A stretch of 16,646 nt of DNA from Spirochaetaceae bacterium (GCA_031267955.1 JAIRYB010000148.1:1-16646); one strand, 5' to 3'; shown: positions 6,314-14,267, counted from the stretch's first letter. Program-made: numbers and translations. The notes: generated by a model from the letters alone, not told the origin.

Positions 6314-7162
6314 ATGAAAAAGCCCAGCATCTGCCTTATCGTGTTTGCGGCCAGCCTTTTATTTTGGGGCTGCGTTTCTTCCCAAAACAGCGCGCCGGAC
6401 CGGGGCGCCGCACGGCTTTCGGCGGAATCAGCGCCGTTTGTTTTGGAGACCTCCATCCCCTTTGACAAGGGGGACCCCCGGGGGCCCCGGTTCGAGATAA
6501 CCCTGTCCTTTCCGGAACCGGCCGGCCCGGACTCCGGCCTTGGGAATCTTGTCCGGGAGCTGCTCTACAAAGGGCAAAGCGCGGCCGATTACGGGAACAC
6601 GGTTGCCGCCGAACACGGGAAACTCTACGCCGAACTGCGCGACGACTGGATGGCCCAGGGTGAAAAGCCGCCGGAGTCGTTTAACTGGTACTATACGGAA
6701 AAAGCTGAAAGCCGGACAGTACAGGTAAAAGGCCTTATACCCGGCCATGACAAACTCCTCGTACTCGTCAAAACCACGGAAAGCTACCTGGGCGGCGCCC
6801 ACGGGAATTCATCTACAAGGTACTTTGTCATAGACCCGGCGGCGGTCAAACCCCTTGCCCTGGACGATATTTTCAGCAGCCGGGAGGATCTTCGCCTTCT
6901 GCTGGAGGCGGAACTGCGCCGCCAGTACCATCTGCCGGAAGGCGCGCCGCTTTCGGACGCCGGCTTTTTCGAGGACAGGGTGGATCTGCCGGAAAATTTC
7001 TTTCCCGCAGAAGATGCGGGCAAGGGCCGTTCCGGCGGGCCGGCGGAAGATTCCCCTTTCATGCACTTTTTCTGGAACGCCTACGAAACAGCCCCCTATG
7101 TCATGGGCCCCATCGAGATTTCCCTGCCCCTCAAGAGCCTGTCCCCGTATCTTCGGAAATAG
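6314..7162 (+). CDS. Lipoprotein with DUF3298 (RsiV-like) domain
   Basis: A 282-residue predicted lipoprotein. It starts with Lys-Lys, a hydrophobic segment (5-19) and Cys20 in LLFWGC, a relaxed lipobox of the spirochete kind, so it should be lipid-anchored outside the inner membrane. The mature part resembles the DUF4163/DUF3298 arrangement of RsiV- and PdaC-type proteins: a middle LGGAHGNSSTRYFVID followed by PLALDDIF, and a C-terminal FWNAYETAPYVMGPIEISLPLKSL that is the DUF3298 hallmark. In RsiV this domain binds lysozyme; here only the fold can be claimed. AGGAG (6298-6302) sits 11 nt before the ATG. Upstream in-frame extension is rejected because it runs through the repeats and lacks a signal peptide. 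Confidence 0.85.
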   Translation: MKKPSICLIVFAASLLFWGCVSSQNSAPDRGAARLSAESAPFVLETSIPFDKGDPRGPRFEITLSFPEPAGPDSGLGNLVRELLYKGQSAADYGNTVAAEHGKLYAELRDDWMAQGEKPPESFNWYYTEKAESRTVQVKGLIPGHDKLLVLVKTTESYLGGAHGNSSTRYFVIDPAAVKPLALDDIFSSREDLRLLLEAELRRQYHLPEGAPLSDAGFFEDRVDLPENFFPAEDAGKGRSGGPAEDSPFMHFFWNAYETAPYVMGPIEISLPLKSLSPYLRK

Positions 7163-7208
7163 CCGCCGGGCAAAAACGCTAAAGTTGGAAACCCGGAGAT
7201 TCCGATAA

Positions 7209-7253
7209 TTAAGAAAACACCTGCCGGCATTGCGCTAACGGGTGTTTCTTTAA
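7209..7253 (+). terminator. Intrinsic terminator after the lipoprotein gene
   Basis: AAGAAAACACC (7211-7221) pairs with GGTGTTTCTT (7241-7250) with one bulged A, around a 19-nt partly GC-rich loop. The 3' arm itself is T-rich and is followed by TAAT. The A-rich 5' arm makes it potentially bidirectional, though no leftward gene ends here. It lies 46 nt after the lipoprotein stop. Confidence 0.5.
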
Positions 7254-7273
7254 TCTGATGCGGAGGAATACTG

Positions 7274-7483
7274 GTGCGGTACTACATTAAATGCGAAAAG
7301 GGCAGAAGCGAATTTCTGGACATACTCAGGGAAACCAGCGGCGGCTATTATATCCGCCTTACCCGGATAAAAGACGATTATGAAAAAACCATCGAAGAAT
7401 TTATGTCAAAACAGCTTTTCGATGTCTGCCTTATTACGGGCTACATCAAACAGGAAAGCCTCGGCGAGCAGATGAGCGCCTAG
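7274..7483 (+). CDS. Small protein of unknown function, GTG start
   Basis: I do not recognise this 69-residue protein. It starts at GTG, 7 nt after a strong GGAGG (7262-7266), and reads MRYYIKCEKGRSEFLDIL, then GGYYIRLTRIKDDYEKTIEEFM and a C-terminal LFDVCLITGYIKQ. The composition is balanced and protein-like (many Lys, Glu, Ile, Tyr), unlike the Arg/Pro/Ala-rich shadow frames around it. No signal peptide or membrane segment is seen; a small alpha/beta cytoplasmic protein is likely. It follows the lipoprotein terminator and converges with the topoisomerase gene, so it is probably transcribed alone or by read-through. Confidence 0.75.
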   Translation: MRYYIKCEKGRSEFLDILRETSGGYYIRLTRIKDDYEKTIEEFMSKQLFDVCLITGYIKQESLGEQMSA

Positions 7484-7526
7484 CAGTTTGTCGCGCTTTG
7501 CGTTTAAATCCTCGGGCGCGCCGTTA

Positions 7527-9452
7527 TCATTTTACTTTTACTTCGACTTTTAGAATTTCCTTGCCGGAAAGCCTTACCCCGTTCGCCTTAAGGCCCTTAA
7601 CCGCGAAATTCTGCGCCTTGAAATCTTCCCGCAGGATCTTGAGCCTTGGTTTGGGCTTGTACACGGCAGTAAAGACGAACTTGGGCCGGGTGTCAAGGTG
7701 AAGCACCGAGGCCCCTTCCGGTACCAGCGAATACTCCTTGTTCATGATCCACCCTTCTATCACGCAGCGTTTAATGTAGGGAAGGCCGCTTTCCGCTTCC
7801 CTGTAGACAATCGTGAAAACGGTGTTTAAAAGGGCTTCCTTGTCCGCTACGGCGATATACCACGCGCCCGGCCCGACAAAGGATTTTTCCGGAATATCGG
7901 ACACAAACCAGCTCCCGTTATTGCGGATAGTAATAACCCGGTCAAAGGGGGATACTTCCGCCGTTACATCGCCCGACACGGCGGTTCCCAGATAACCTGT
8001 CTTGCGGTCGTATCTGAGTTCCAGGTCTTTTTTTACTACTTCCTTTACATCCACCTTCTCAAAAGTACCGACCCTGGTTTTCCGCCGGCCCCGGCCCACT
8101 TCCTCGTTGTTTTTAATTTTGGCGATAAGCATGTCCAGGCAGTTCAGCGCGTAAGCGACAATATTTTTAAGATGGGCGTTGATCTCCTTGATGCGCGCCG
8201 CTATCTCCTGCATTTCGTTCCGGGCCTTGTTGATGTCGTAGAGGGAGATCCTGCGGATGGGTATCCTGAGCAGATGTTCCACATCGTCGTGGCTGACGCC
8301 CCGGGGCCCCACTTCCTTCATAAAGGGTTTGAACCCGTCCATAACGGCCTTTTCAACCCCTTCGGCTGTTTTCATCTTCTCAATACCCTTGTATATCCGC
8401 TCCTCAATGAAGATGCGTTCCAGGGTACGCAGGTGGAGCTTGTCCTGGAGTTCTTTCTTTTCTATCTCCAGTTCTTTGGTTAGTATCTTTACCAATTGCC
8501 CGGCATGGTGCTTGATAATCTCCGTAACGGTTATCACCACGGGCAGGCTGTTTTTTATGACAAGCAGATTTACCGATATAGACTGCTCGCATTCGGTAAA
8601 GGCAAACAGCGCGTCCACCGTCTCTTCCGAATACACGCCGCGGGCAAGCTTTATCTCTATCTCCACATTTTCCGTCGTAAAGTCATTGATGGACTGGATC
8701 TTAATCCGCCCCGCTTTCGCGGCGTTTTCAATACTGTTGGTAATACTTTCCGTTGTTGAACCGAAGGGCAGCTCCCTTATCACGATACGCTTGGGATCCG
8801 ATGTATCAAGTTTTGCCCGCACCAGGACTTTCCCGTTCCCGTCGCGGTAATCCGATACATCGAGAAGCCCGCCTGTAGGGAAGTCCGGGAAAAGCTGGAA
8901 ACGTTTTCCCTGGAGGCATGCCTTTACCGCTTCCATCACCTCGATAATGTTGTGGGGAAGGATCTTCGTGGACATTCCCACGGCTATCCCTTCGGCGCCC
9001 ATCACCAGCACCACCGGAATCTTTGCCGGAAAAAGTACCGGCTCCCTGTTCCTGCCGTCGTAGGAATCGGCATACGTAGTAAGTTTCGGGTTGTAGAAAA
9101 CATCTTTCGCGAAAGGCGTGATCCGGCACTCGATGTACCGGGCCGCCGAGGCTTCGTCGCCGGTGTATATATTCCCGAAGTTCCCCTGCCGTTCGATAAA
9201 GTATTCCTTGTTTGCCAATACTACCAGCGCCGAACCAATCGATGCGTCCCCGTGCGGGTGGTACTTCATACATTCGCCGACAATGTTGGCTACCTTGTGG
9301 AATTTCCCGTCATCCCGATCCAGAAGGGTATGGATAATGCGCCGCTGCACCGGCTTGAGCCCGTCTTCCAGATCCGGAATGGCCCGGTCTTTGATTACGT
9401 AGGAGGCGTATTCCAGGAAATTCCGGTCGAACAAATTTTTGATATATGCCAT
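7527..9452 (-). CDS. parC: Type IIA DNA topoisomerase subunit A (ParC-like)
   Basis: The DNA-cleaving subunit of topoisomerase IV, which works with ParE to decatenate chromosomes. The N-terminal half is unmistakable: YASYVIKDRAIPDLEDGLKP, QRR (36-38), the HPHGD motif (65-69), and the catalytic Arg105-Tyr106 in AARYIECR. At 641 residues it is much shorter than GyrA or E. coli ParC (about 750-900). After a Lys/Arg-rich linker (GRGRRKTRVG) it keeps only a reduced C-terminal domain without a recognisable GyrA box, which argues for ParC rather than GyrA. No parE neighbour is present in the window. The ATG at 9452 has no clear Shine-Dalgarno. TAGAAT (9466-9461) with TGGACG (9490-9485) is a weak possible promoter. 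Read-through from the citrate synthase gene 83 bp upstream is equally possible. Confidence 0.88.
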   Translation of the reverse strand: MAYIKNLFDRNFLEYASYVIKDRAIPDLEDGLKPVQRRIIHTLLDRDDGKFHKVANIVGECMKYHPHGDASIGSALVVLANKEYFIERQGNFGNIYTGDEASAARYIECRITPFAKDVFYNPKLTTYADSYDGRNREPVLFPAKIPVVLVMGAEGIAVGMSTKILPHNIIEVMEAVKACLQGKRFQLFPDFPTGGLLDVSDYRDGNGKVLVRAKLDTSDPKRIVIRELPFGSTTESITNSIENAAKAGRIKIQSINDFTTENVEIEIKLARGVYSEETVDALFAFTECEQSISVNLLVIKNSLPVVITVTEIIKHHAGQLVKILTKELEIEKKELQDKLHLRTLERIFIEERIYKGIEKMKTAEGVEKAVMDGFKPFMKEVGPRGVSHDDVEHLLRIPIRRISLYDINKARNEMQEIAARIKEINAHLKNIVAYALNCLDMLIAKIKNNEEVGRGRRKTRVGTFEKVDVKEVVKKDLELRYDRKTGYLGTAVSGDVTAEVSPFDRVITIRNNGSWFVSDIPEKSFVGPGAWYIAVADKEALLNTVFTIVYREAESGLPYIKRCVIEGWIMNKEYSLVPEGASVLHLDTRPKFVFTAVYKPKPRLKILREDFKAQNFAVKGLKANGVRLSGKEILKVEVKVK

Positions 9453-9535
9453 ATACTGTTATTCTAACGGTTTACGCGCTGCCCCGTCCAGTATCCTGCC
9501 ATGATACGCGGGGGGAAGATTATTGCCGCCGGGCT

Positions 9536-10924
9536 TTAATACGAAACCGCGGCGGGCTTTCGGCCCGTACCCCGTTCTTCAATCGGCGTGTAGGGCATGA
9601 GCCGGGAGACGGACTTGTACGCAGGGCGGATGATCTTGCCCGCGTTCACCAGTTCTTCTATACGGTGGGCGCTCCAGCCGGCAATGCGGGACACGGCGAA
9701 AAGCGGGGTGTATAGCTCCTCGGGCAGATCCAGCATACTGTAAACAAAACCGGAATAGAAGTCCACATTGGCGCTGACCCCCTTGTACATTTTCCGTTCC
9801 TTCGCGATAACCCGGGGGGCCAGGTATTCGACCTTCGAGTAGAGTACGTATTCTTCCCGGCGTTTTTTATCTTCCGCCAGTTGTTCCACAAAGCGGCGGA
9901 AGATAAGCGCCCGAGGATCGGAGAGGGAGTAAACCGCGTGGCCTATGCCGTAAATCAGTCCCGACCTGTCAAAAGCTTCGCTGCGGAGTATCTTTTCGAG
10001 ATAGGCGGATATCTCGTCGTCATCGTGCCAGTCGGAAATTTTTTCCTGCATTTCCCGGAGCATCCGCACGACTTTTATATTCGCCCCGCCGTGCCTGGGG
10101 CCCTTGAGGGAACCCAGGGAAGCGGCAACAGAGGAATAGGTGTCCGTATGCGACGAGGTAACCACATGGGTTGTAAAAGTAGAATTGTTACCGCCGCCGT
10201 GTTCCGCGTGGAGTACCAGGACAAGGTCCAGGATGCGCGCCTCAAAGGGAGTATAGCTGGAATCCTGCCGCAGCATGTGCAGGATATTTTCGGCAGTGGA
10301 AAGCCCCTGCCTGGGCGGGTGGATTACCAGGCTCTGGTTGTTGTGGTAGTGGGCAAATGACTGGTACCCGTAAACCGCGAGCAGGGGGAACCGGGCTATG
10401 AGTTGAACTGACTGGCGGATCACGTTGGCTACGGAGATATCGTCCGGATTGTCGTCGTAGGCGTAAAGGGTCAGCACGCTCTTGGCCAGGGAATTCATCA
10501 TGTCCTTGCTGGGCGCGTTCATGATCGTGTCCCGGACAAAGCTGTCCGGCAGGACGGCGTTTTCTTCCAGAAGGGCGGAGAAGTCCTTGAATTCTTCTTT
10601 AAGCGGAAGATGCCCGAAGAGAAGTAAAAAACAAACTTCCTCAAAACCGAAACGGTTCTCTTCGAAAAACCCCCGGACTATATGTTCAATGTTAATGCCC
10701 CGGTAATACAGTTTCCCCTCGCAGGGGACAAGATCGCCGTCTTCGATAATGTACGAGACAATTTCCGAAATTTCCGTAAGGCCGACCAGAACGCCCTTGC
10801 CGCTGATATCCCTCAGCCCGCGCTTTACCTCGTATTTCGAGTAGAGTTCGTTATTGATGACTCCGCCGTTTACGACAAAATCAGAGTAAGAGTTAATAAG
10901 ATCGTCTATCTGTTGTTTTGTCAT
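9536..10924 (-). CDS. gltA: Citrate/2-methylcitrate synthase
   Basis: Condenses acetyl-CoA (or propionyl-CoA) with oxaloacetate. The 462-residue protein has the catalytic His242 (LHAEHGGGNN), His329 (GHAVYSLSDPR) and Asp388 (NVDFYSGF), and the CoA-site stretch SLKGPRHGGAN. It belongs to the longer anaerobe form with the N-terminal KYEVKRGLRD and VLVGLTEI blocks that I associate with Clostridia, not the proteobacterial hexameric GltA. GGAGG lies 5 nt before the ATG at 10924. No other TCA-cycle gene is nearby, so it probably feeds glutamate synthesis rather than a full cycle. Methylcitrate synthase cannot be excluded from sequence alone. A 5-bp inverted repeat GTATC/GATAC (9491-9507) lies in the gap to parC. 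Confidence 0.92.
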   Translation of the reverse strand: MTKQQIDDLINSYSDFVVNGGVINNELYSKYEVKRGLRDISGKGVLVGLTEISEIVSYIIEDGDLVPCEGKLYYRGINIEHIVRGFFEENRFGFEEVCFLLLFGHLPLKEEFKDFSALLEENAVLPDSFVRDTIMNAPSKDMMNSLAKSVLTLYAYDDNPDDISVANVIRQSVQLIARFPLLAVYGYQSFAHYHNNQSLVIHPPRQGLSTAENILHMLRQDSSYTPFEARILDLVLVLHAEHGGGNNSTFTTHVVTSSHTDTYSSVAASLGSLKGPRHGGANIKVVRMLREMQEKISDWHDDDEISAYLEKILRSEAFDRSGLIYGIGHAVYSLSDPRALIFRRFVEQLAEDKKRREEYVLYSKVEYLAPRVIAKERKMYKGVSANVDFYSGFVYSMLDLPEELYTPLFAVSRIAGWSAHRIEELVNAGKIIRPAYKSVSRLMPYTPIEERGTGRKPAAVSY

Positions 10925-10942
10925 CTTGGCCTCCGTCTAGTT

Positions 10943-10971
10943 ACTATACAGTATTTTAGGATTCCCCGCAA
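10943..10971 (-). promoter_or_regulatory. Candidate promoter of the citrate synthase gene
   Basis: On the minus strand TATAGT (10948-10943, 5/6) lies 17 bp after TTGCGG (10971-10966, 3/6). Transcription would start near 10936, giving a leader of about 12 nt with the GGAGG site inside it. The -35 is poor, and a CCGC/GCGG hairpin overlaps that region. Confidence 0.4.
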
Positions 10972-11025
10972 GCGGCGGGAATACGCCGGAAACCCCTTTG
11001 CCTGAAAAAATTTAAAAAAATGAAC

Positions 11026-11051
11026 AAAAATCCCGCAATGGTACATTGGGG
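11026..11051 (-). terminator. Intrinsic terminator of the RACo-DUF3786 operon
   Basis: On the minus strand CC-C-CAATG pairs with CATTG-C-GG (11051-11044 with 11040-11033), with one C/C mismatch and a 3-nt loop. ATTTTTGTTCATTTTTTT follows at once. The stem plus T-rich tail is a good Rho-independent signal, 147 nt beyond the DUF3786 stop. Nothing coding is supported in 10925-11197 apart from this and the citrate synthase promoter. The direct repeat TTGGAAGACC at 11133-11142 and 11180-11189 is also there. Confidence 0.6.
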
Positions 11052-11197
11052 ATACCGGCCGGAAAGACGCGCGGGTTCTTTAAGCGCCGGGCTTTCGCCT
11101 TCAGCCGCGCAAACAGCGTAGCGCCGCTTTGATTGGAAGACCATGTCCATACCCCGGAGATCGCCCCTGGGTATCATCGTTGGAAGACCGGGATAGT

Positions 11198-11932
11198 TCA
11201 TCCCATGCGCTTGAGCCTGTCGATAGCCACTTCCCCGGCAACGGCAAGGTCTTCCGCGGTAAAGGCAAAGACAAGGTTGTCGTCGAACAGTATTTGCGCG
11301 GACGGGGGGAATTCGTCGTCGCCGGCGTAGAGGATAAGGCTGATAAAAAGGCCGCTCAGGAATTCGATGCGGTACCCGGCGTCGCCCTGGGGCAGTTTTT
11401 CCGCCTTAAGGCCCGGCGAGGTTTCGATGATTCTCCTGAAACGGGGGATATCGTTTCCAAAACCGTAGGCCAGCCGTTTCAGGCAGCGGCCGTCAAAGTT
11501 CCGGTAGTAGACCGGCCCCCAGGGGACCTCGTTGTAGGAAAGCCGCTTCCCGTTCCCGCCGAGATACCGGCCTTCGCACAGATAACGGAGGATGAGGATG
11601 TCGCAGGCGGCCTGCCCGGGGTCAGAGAGGCGCGCGGAAACGCTGCTGCCCGTGGAGGTCCGGGCCGCGTCTGTCCGCGCGCCGGCAGTGAAGCCGCTTG
11701 TAACGGTAGCCGCGGACCGGCCGGCGGGGGCCTGCAAAGAGGCGGCCGCGCGGGGGCAGAGCGCGAAGGCCGGGTGCGGCGCCAGGTACTCCGCCCCCAT
11801 AAGGGTAAGCGAAAAGGCATTACCGTCAAAGGGGAGGGCGCAGCGCCTGCCGATTTCACGCGGGTCAAGGCTGCGGTAAATCTCCAGGTAATGGGAGAGG
11901 GGGATTTCCTCTTTTTGGTTAGGGCGGTTCAT
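11198..11932 (-). CDS. DUF3786 protein, partner of the RACo-type activator
   Basis: A 244-residue protein whose C-terminal two thirds match the DUF3786 pattern as I know it: ILILRYLCEG (112-121), a LSYNEVPWGPVYYRNF block (131-146), RLAYGFG, and the distinctive LILYAGDDEFPPSAQILFDD (199-218) followed by FAFTAEDLA. DUF3786 has no known activity; it is found in anaerobes with corrinoid/acetyl-CoA pathway genes. The start ATG (11932-11930) overlaps the TGA of the upstream activator by 4 nt, so the two are translationally coupled. Residues about 58-102 are an Ala/Ser/Thr/Arg-rich low-complexity insertion between the N-terminal part and the conserved core, of doubtful function. The protein has no signal peptide and is likely cytoplasmic. 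Confidence 0.82.
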   Translation of the reverse strand: MNRPNQKEEIPLSHYLEIYRSLDPREIGRRCALPFDGNAFSLTLMGAEYLAPHPAFALCPRAAASLQAPAGRSAATVTSGFTAGARTDAARTSTGSSVSARLSDPGQAACDILILRYLCEGRYLGGNGKRLSYNEVPWGPVYYRNFDGRCLKRLAYGFGNDIPRFRRIIETSPGLKAEKLPQGDAGYRIEFLSGLFISLILYAGDDEFPPSAQILFDDNLVFAFTAEDLAVAGEVAIDRLKRMG

Positions 11933-13956
11933 TCGCTTAACTGAAAAAGAGACGCGTCCGTATGGGGGAGGAAACAGGCCGCTACAAACTCGTCCATATA
12001 GCCGGGATAAGAAGAAAGTTCCAGATAGGTTATCCCCCCCGCTATGCCGGTTACCATTTCCGTTGCCTTGCGGGAACTCGTCATGGCGTACGCGCCGAGC
12101 ATGGAACTGTTGCCGATGTAGTGGAACTTTTCAAGCGGCAGGTTGGGAAACATACCGATGCGGATCGCCGCGCTCATGTTGATCCCGCTCCCGATGCCCC
12201 CGGCGACGTACACATCCTCAATGGCGTCTACCGGATATTCCACTGCGGCAAGCATGGTCCTGATTGCCGAGAAGATAGCGCCTTTTGCCCTGATAAAGTT
12301 ATCGATGTCCGTTTCGGTCAGGGCGACTTCCCGGCCGGTGTCGGTTTCTTCCGCAAACGCGGCGATATAACGGCCCACGCCGTATTCGTCGTGTTTTATC
12401 CGCCGGCCCTCACGGATAAATTTCCCCCTGGAATTGATGATCCCGCAGCGGAAAAGTTCCCCTATCAAATCGATGAGTCCTGAACCGCAGAGTCCGGCGG
12501 GTTTTTGGCCGGCCGCGTTCCCGACTATCGCGGCGTCAGGTTCCATGGTATCGGCGTTTATCCCGCACGCCTCGATAGCGCCGTCGGTGGCCCGCATACC
12601 GCATGAAATATCGCCGCCTTCAAAGGCCGGCCCCGCGGAACAGGCGCAGCTGAAGAGGAACTCGGCGCTTCCGAAAACAAGTTCGCCGTTAGTCCCCAGA
12701 TCAATAAAAAGCGAGGGGGTTTCCTTTCTGAAAATCATCGAGGAAAAAACCCCGGCGGTGATGTCTCCGCCCACATAGCTTCCTATGCTGGGCGCGATAA
12801 GGACTTCCGCCTCGGGATTAACGCCCATACCAATATCCTTGCCCCGTATGTCCCTGCCTTCAAAGAAGGCGGGGACATAGGGTTCCAGCCTCAGGTGTTC
12901 CGCCGGAACGCCCAGGAAAAGATGGGTCATGGTGGTATTGGCCGCCACCGCCACACGGTAAATCCTGTCCGGGGCGATCCCCGCCTTTTCGCAGAGGCCG
13001 TGGATAAGCGGTTCGGTACACTCGCCGGTAACGGCGGCGCGGAGGCGCTCAAGCCCGCCGGGACGGGTGCTTTCTATGATGCGGGTGATCACGTCGGCGC
13101 CGTAACGTATCTGCCCGTTCCCCGCCGAACCGGTACTAATCATGTCCCCGGTTTCCAGGTCAACGAGGAGCATGGACACTGTTGTAGTGCCAATGTCGAT
13201 GGCGAGGCCCGCAATACACGGCGTTCCGAGCTGCCCGCCGGCCCCTGCCAGGGCGTCCCCCGCCGCATCCGTGCCCGCAGGCAGGACGGGGTAAACATTG
13301 AGGATTTGGTGACCGCCGGCTTCCCCGCGTATCACGCATTCCACATTGAAACCCGCCTCCCGCAAAATCCGGGGGAGTTTGCGCAGCACGTCCAGGGGGA
13401 CGGCGATCTTTGTTTCCGGGACGCCAAGGGCCGCCGCGATTCCCCGGACAAGCCGTTCCCGGTCGGCCATGGCGTCGCCTATTTCGGGCGGCGAAAGCTG
13501 CAGCCTGATCGTTTCAAGGCCAAGATCGTTCCCCAGGCCAAGGTCCGCCATTTCCCCGCGGAGCCCGGCAAAGATACGCTGCTCCCGGAAGACGCCCAGG
13601 TCCGAGACCTTGATATTTTTCCGGTAAGCTAAAGCGCCGCGTGATATAAAGACCCTGAGATCGGAGAGGGCGCGGACGGAACAGGCCGTCCTGAAACCAC
13701 CGGCGTATTCTTCCGGGCTGATAAAACGGCTCGGCCCGTCCCCGATCCTGCCGCGGTCGTTCTCCGCGGCGCCCGTTTCGCCGGCCAGCAGCCTTACCCG
13801 GCATTTGCCGCAGGTCCCGTTGCCGCCGCAGGGGGCGTCGATGGCCACATTGGCCCGCCGGGCCGCGTCAAGCAGGGCTTCGCCGGGGAAGGTACGCGCG
13901 GCAATTTCCCCGCCCCCCTCAATTTCAAAGACAATTTTAAATGTTTTATCCGCCAT
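11929..13956 (-). CDS. RACo/RamA-type ferredoxin-ASKHA protein (reductive activator of corrinoid proteins)
   Basis: A 675-residue ATP-dependent redox protein. Members of this family use ATP hydrolysis to push an electron onto inactivated Co(II) corrinoid proteins, returning them to Co(I). The N-terminus is a plant-type 2Fe-2S ferredoxin: Cys43, Cys49 and Cys52 in APCGGNGTCGKC, and Cys92 in FRTACSV. A linker region follows (about 100-245). The actin-like ATPase domain starts with AIDIGTTTVSMLLVD (252-266), a second phosphate loop FIDLGTNGEL and a late YVAGGIGSGIN. The whole arrangement matches the DUF4445/RACo type. No corrinoid protein, methyltransferase or CODH gene lies in the window, so its target must be elsewhere. 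The Shine-Dalgarno is weak (GGA). It is the first gene of a two-gene operon with DUF3786. Confidence 0.9.
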   Translation of the reverse strand: MADKTFKIVFEIEGGGEIAARTFPGEALLDAARRANVAIDAPCGGNGTCGKCRVRLLAGETGAAENDRGRIGDGPSRFISPEEYAGGFRTACSVRALSDLRVFISRGALAYRKNIKVSDLGVFREQRIFAGLRGEMADLGLGNDLGLETIRLQLSPPEIGDAMADRERLVRGIAAALGVPETKIAVPLDVLRKLPRILREAGFNVECVIRGEAGGHQILNVYPVLPAGTDAAGDALAGAGGQLGTPCIAGLAIDIGTTTVSMLLVDLETGDMISTGSAGNGQIRYGADVITRIIESTRPGGLERLRAAVTGECTEPLIHGLCEKAGIAPDRIYRVAVAANTTMTHLFLGVPAEHLRLEPYVPAFFEGRDIRGKDIGMGVNPEAEVLIAPSIGSYVGGDITAGVFSSMIFRKETPSLFIDLGTNGELVFGSAEFLFSCACSAGPAFEGGDISCGMRATDGAIEACGINADTMEPDAAIVGNAAGQKPAGLCGSGLIDLIGELFRCGIINSRGKFIREGRRIKHDEYGVGRYIAAFAEETDTGREVALTETDIDNFIRAKGAIFSAIRTMLAAVEYPVDAIEDVYVAGGIGSGINMSAAIRIGMFPNLPLEKFHYIGNSSMLGAYAMTSSRKATEMVTGIAGGITYLELSSYPGYMDEFVAACFLPHTDASLFQLSE

Positions 13957-14047
13957 TTACGCATCCGTATTTCTGTCAAGCAGGGCAGTTCCAAAACGCC
14001 AAACAATGAAACAGCGGCCCTGGGAGTTTTTTGCGCCTTGAAAAACC

Positions 14048-14071
14048 CACAGGAAATCTCCAAAGCCTGTG
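14048..14071 (-). promoter_or_regulatory. Inverted repeat at the RACo operon start
   Basis: CACAGG (14048-14053) and CCTGTG (14066-14071) are a perfect 6-bp inverted repeat with a 12-bp spacer, placed on the predicted transcription start (near 14068). On the minus strand GGTTTTTC follows. It could be an operator or a weak attenuator; its position favours an operator. Confidence 0.35.
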
Positions 14072-14074
14072 TAC

Positions 14075-14104
14075 ATTATAAAGTTTTTTTGGAGTTTTAT
14101 TCAA
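14075..14104 (-). promoter_or_regulatory. Promoter of the RACo-DUF3786 operon
   Basis: On the minus strand a perfect TATAAT (14080-14075) lies 18 bp after TTGAAT (14104-14099, 4/6). The leader to the start codon at 13956 would be about 112 nt. A TTGACA nearer the gene (13979-13974) has no -10 partner before the ATG. Confidence 0.5.
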
Positions 14105-14219
14105 CAACCTGCCGGGCTTTGGGAAAGGCGCATATTTGAAAAATTTTCCGGACCGGTTAAAGCGAAACGTCCGCTTCGGCCCATATATATAACAGGGGGG
14201 CCGGACGCCTGCGGGAGTT

Positions 14220-14252
14220 TGGGCAATCCGGCGACATGTGGGCAATCCGGCG
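14220..14252 (+). repeat. Two 14-bp direct repeats (TGGGCAATCCGGCG)
   Basis: Identical copies lie at 14220-14233 and 14239-14252, a period of 19 bp, separated by ACATG. The second copy supplies the 5' arm of the terminator-like hairpin that follows. The first copy carries the same GGCAA and could compete for the same 3' arm. Confidence 0.6.
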
Positions 14253-14267
14253 CGTTGCCATTTTTTT
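14241..14267 (+). terminator. Attenuator-like intrinsic terminator ahead of the PD-(D/E)XK gene
   Basis: GGCAA (14241-14245) pairs with TTGCC (14255-14259), extended by a G-U pair, and is followed by A and seven Ts (14261-14267). No rightward gene lies upstream within the 13957-14237 gap. It would therefore terminate a leader transcript or small RNA, 79 nt before the start codon of the next gene. I see no strong rightward promoter, only an AT-rich TATATATAAC at 14184-14193. Confidence 0.45.

Noticed and set aside
6073..6468. N-terminal extension of the methyltransferase frame
   Set aside because: The frame is open only because of GC-rich DNA; it overlaps the lipoprotein start antisense and encodes repetitive Pro/Gly sequence.
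10956..11201. 81-codon leftward ORF overlapping the DUF3786 stop by ATGA
   Set aside because: The overlap is attractive, but an intrinsic terminator (11026-11051) lies inside it, its end overlaps the citrate synthase promoter, and the peptide looks non-coding with no good ribosome site.
12895..13632. 245-codon rightward ORF opposite the RACo-type gene
   Set aside because: Antisense shadow; the leftward frame has ferredoxin cysteines and ATPase motifs across the same bases.
13974..13979. Perfect TTGACA on the minus strand close to the RACo-type gene
   Set aside because: A -10 element at 16-18 bp would fall on the start codon and no such sequence is there; the TATAAT at 14080-14075 is a better promoter.
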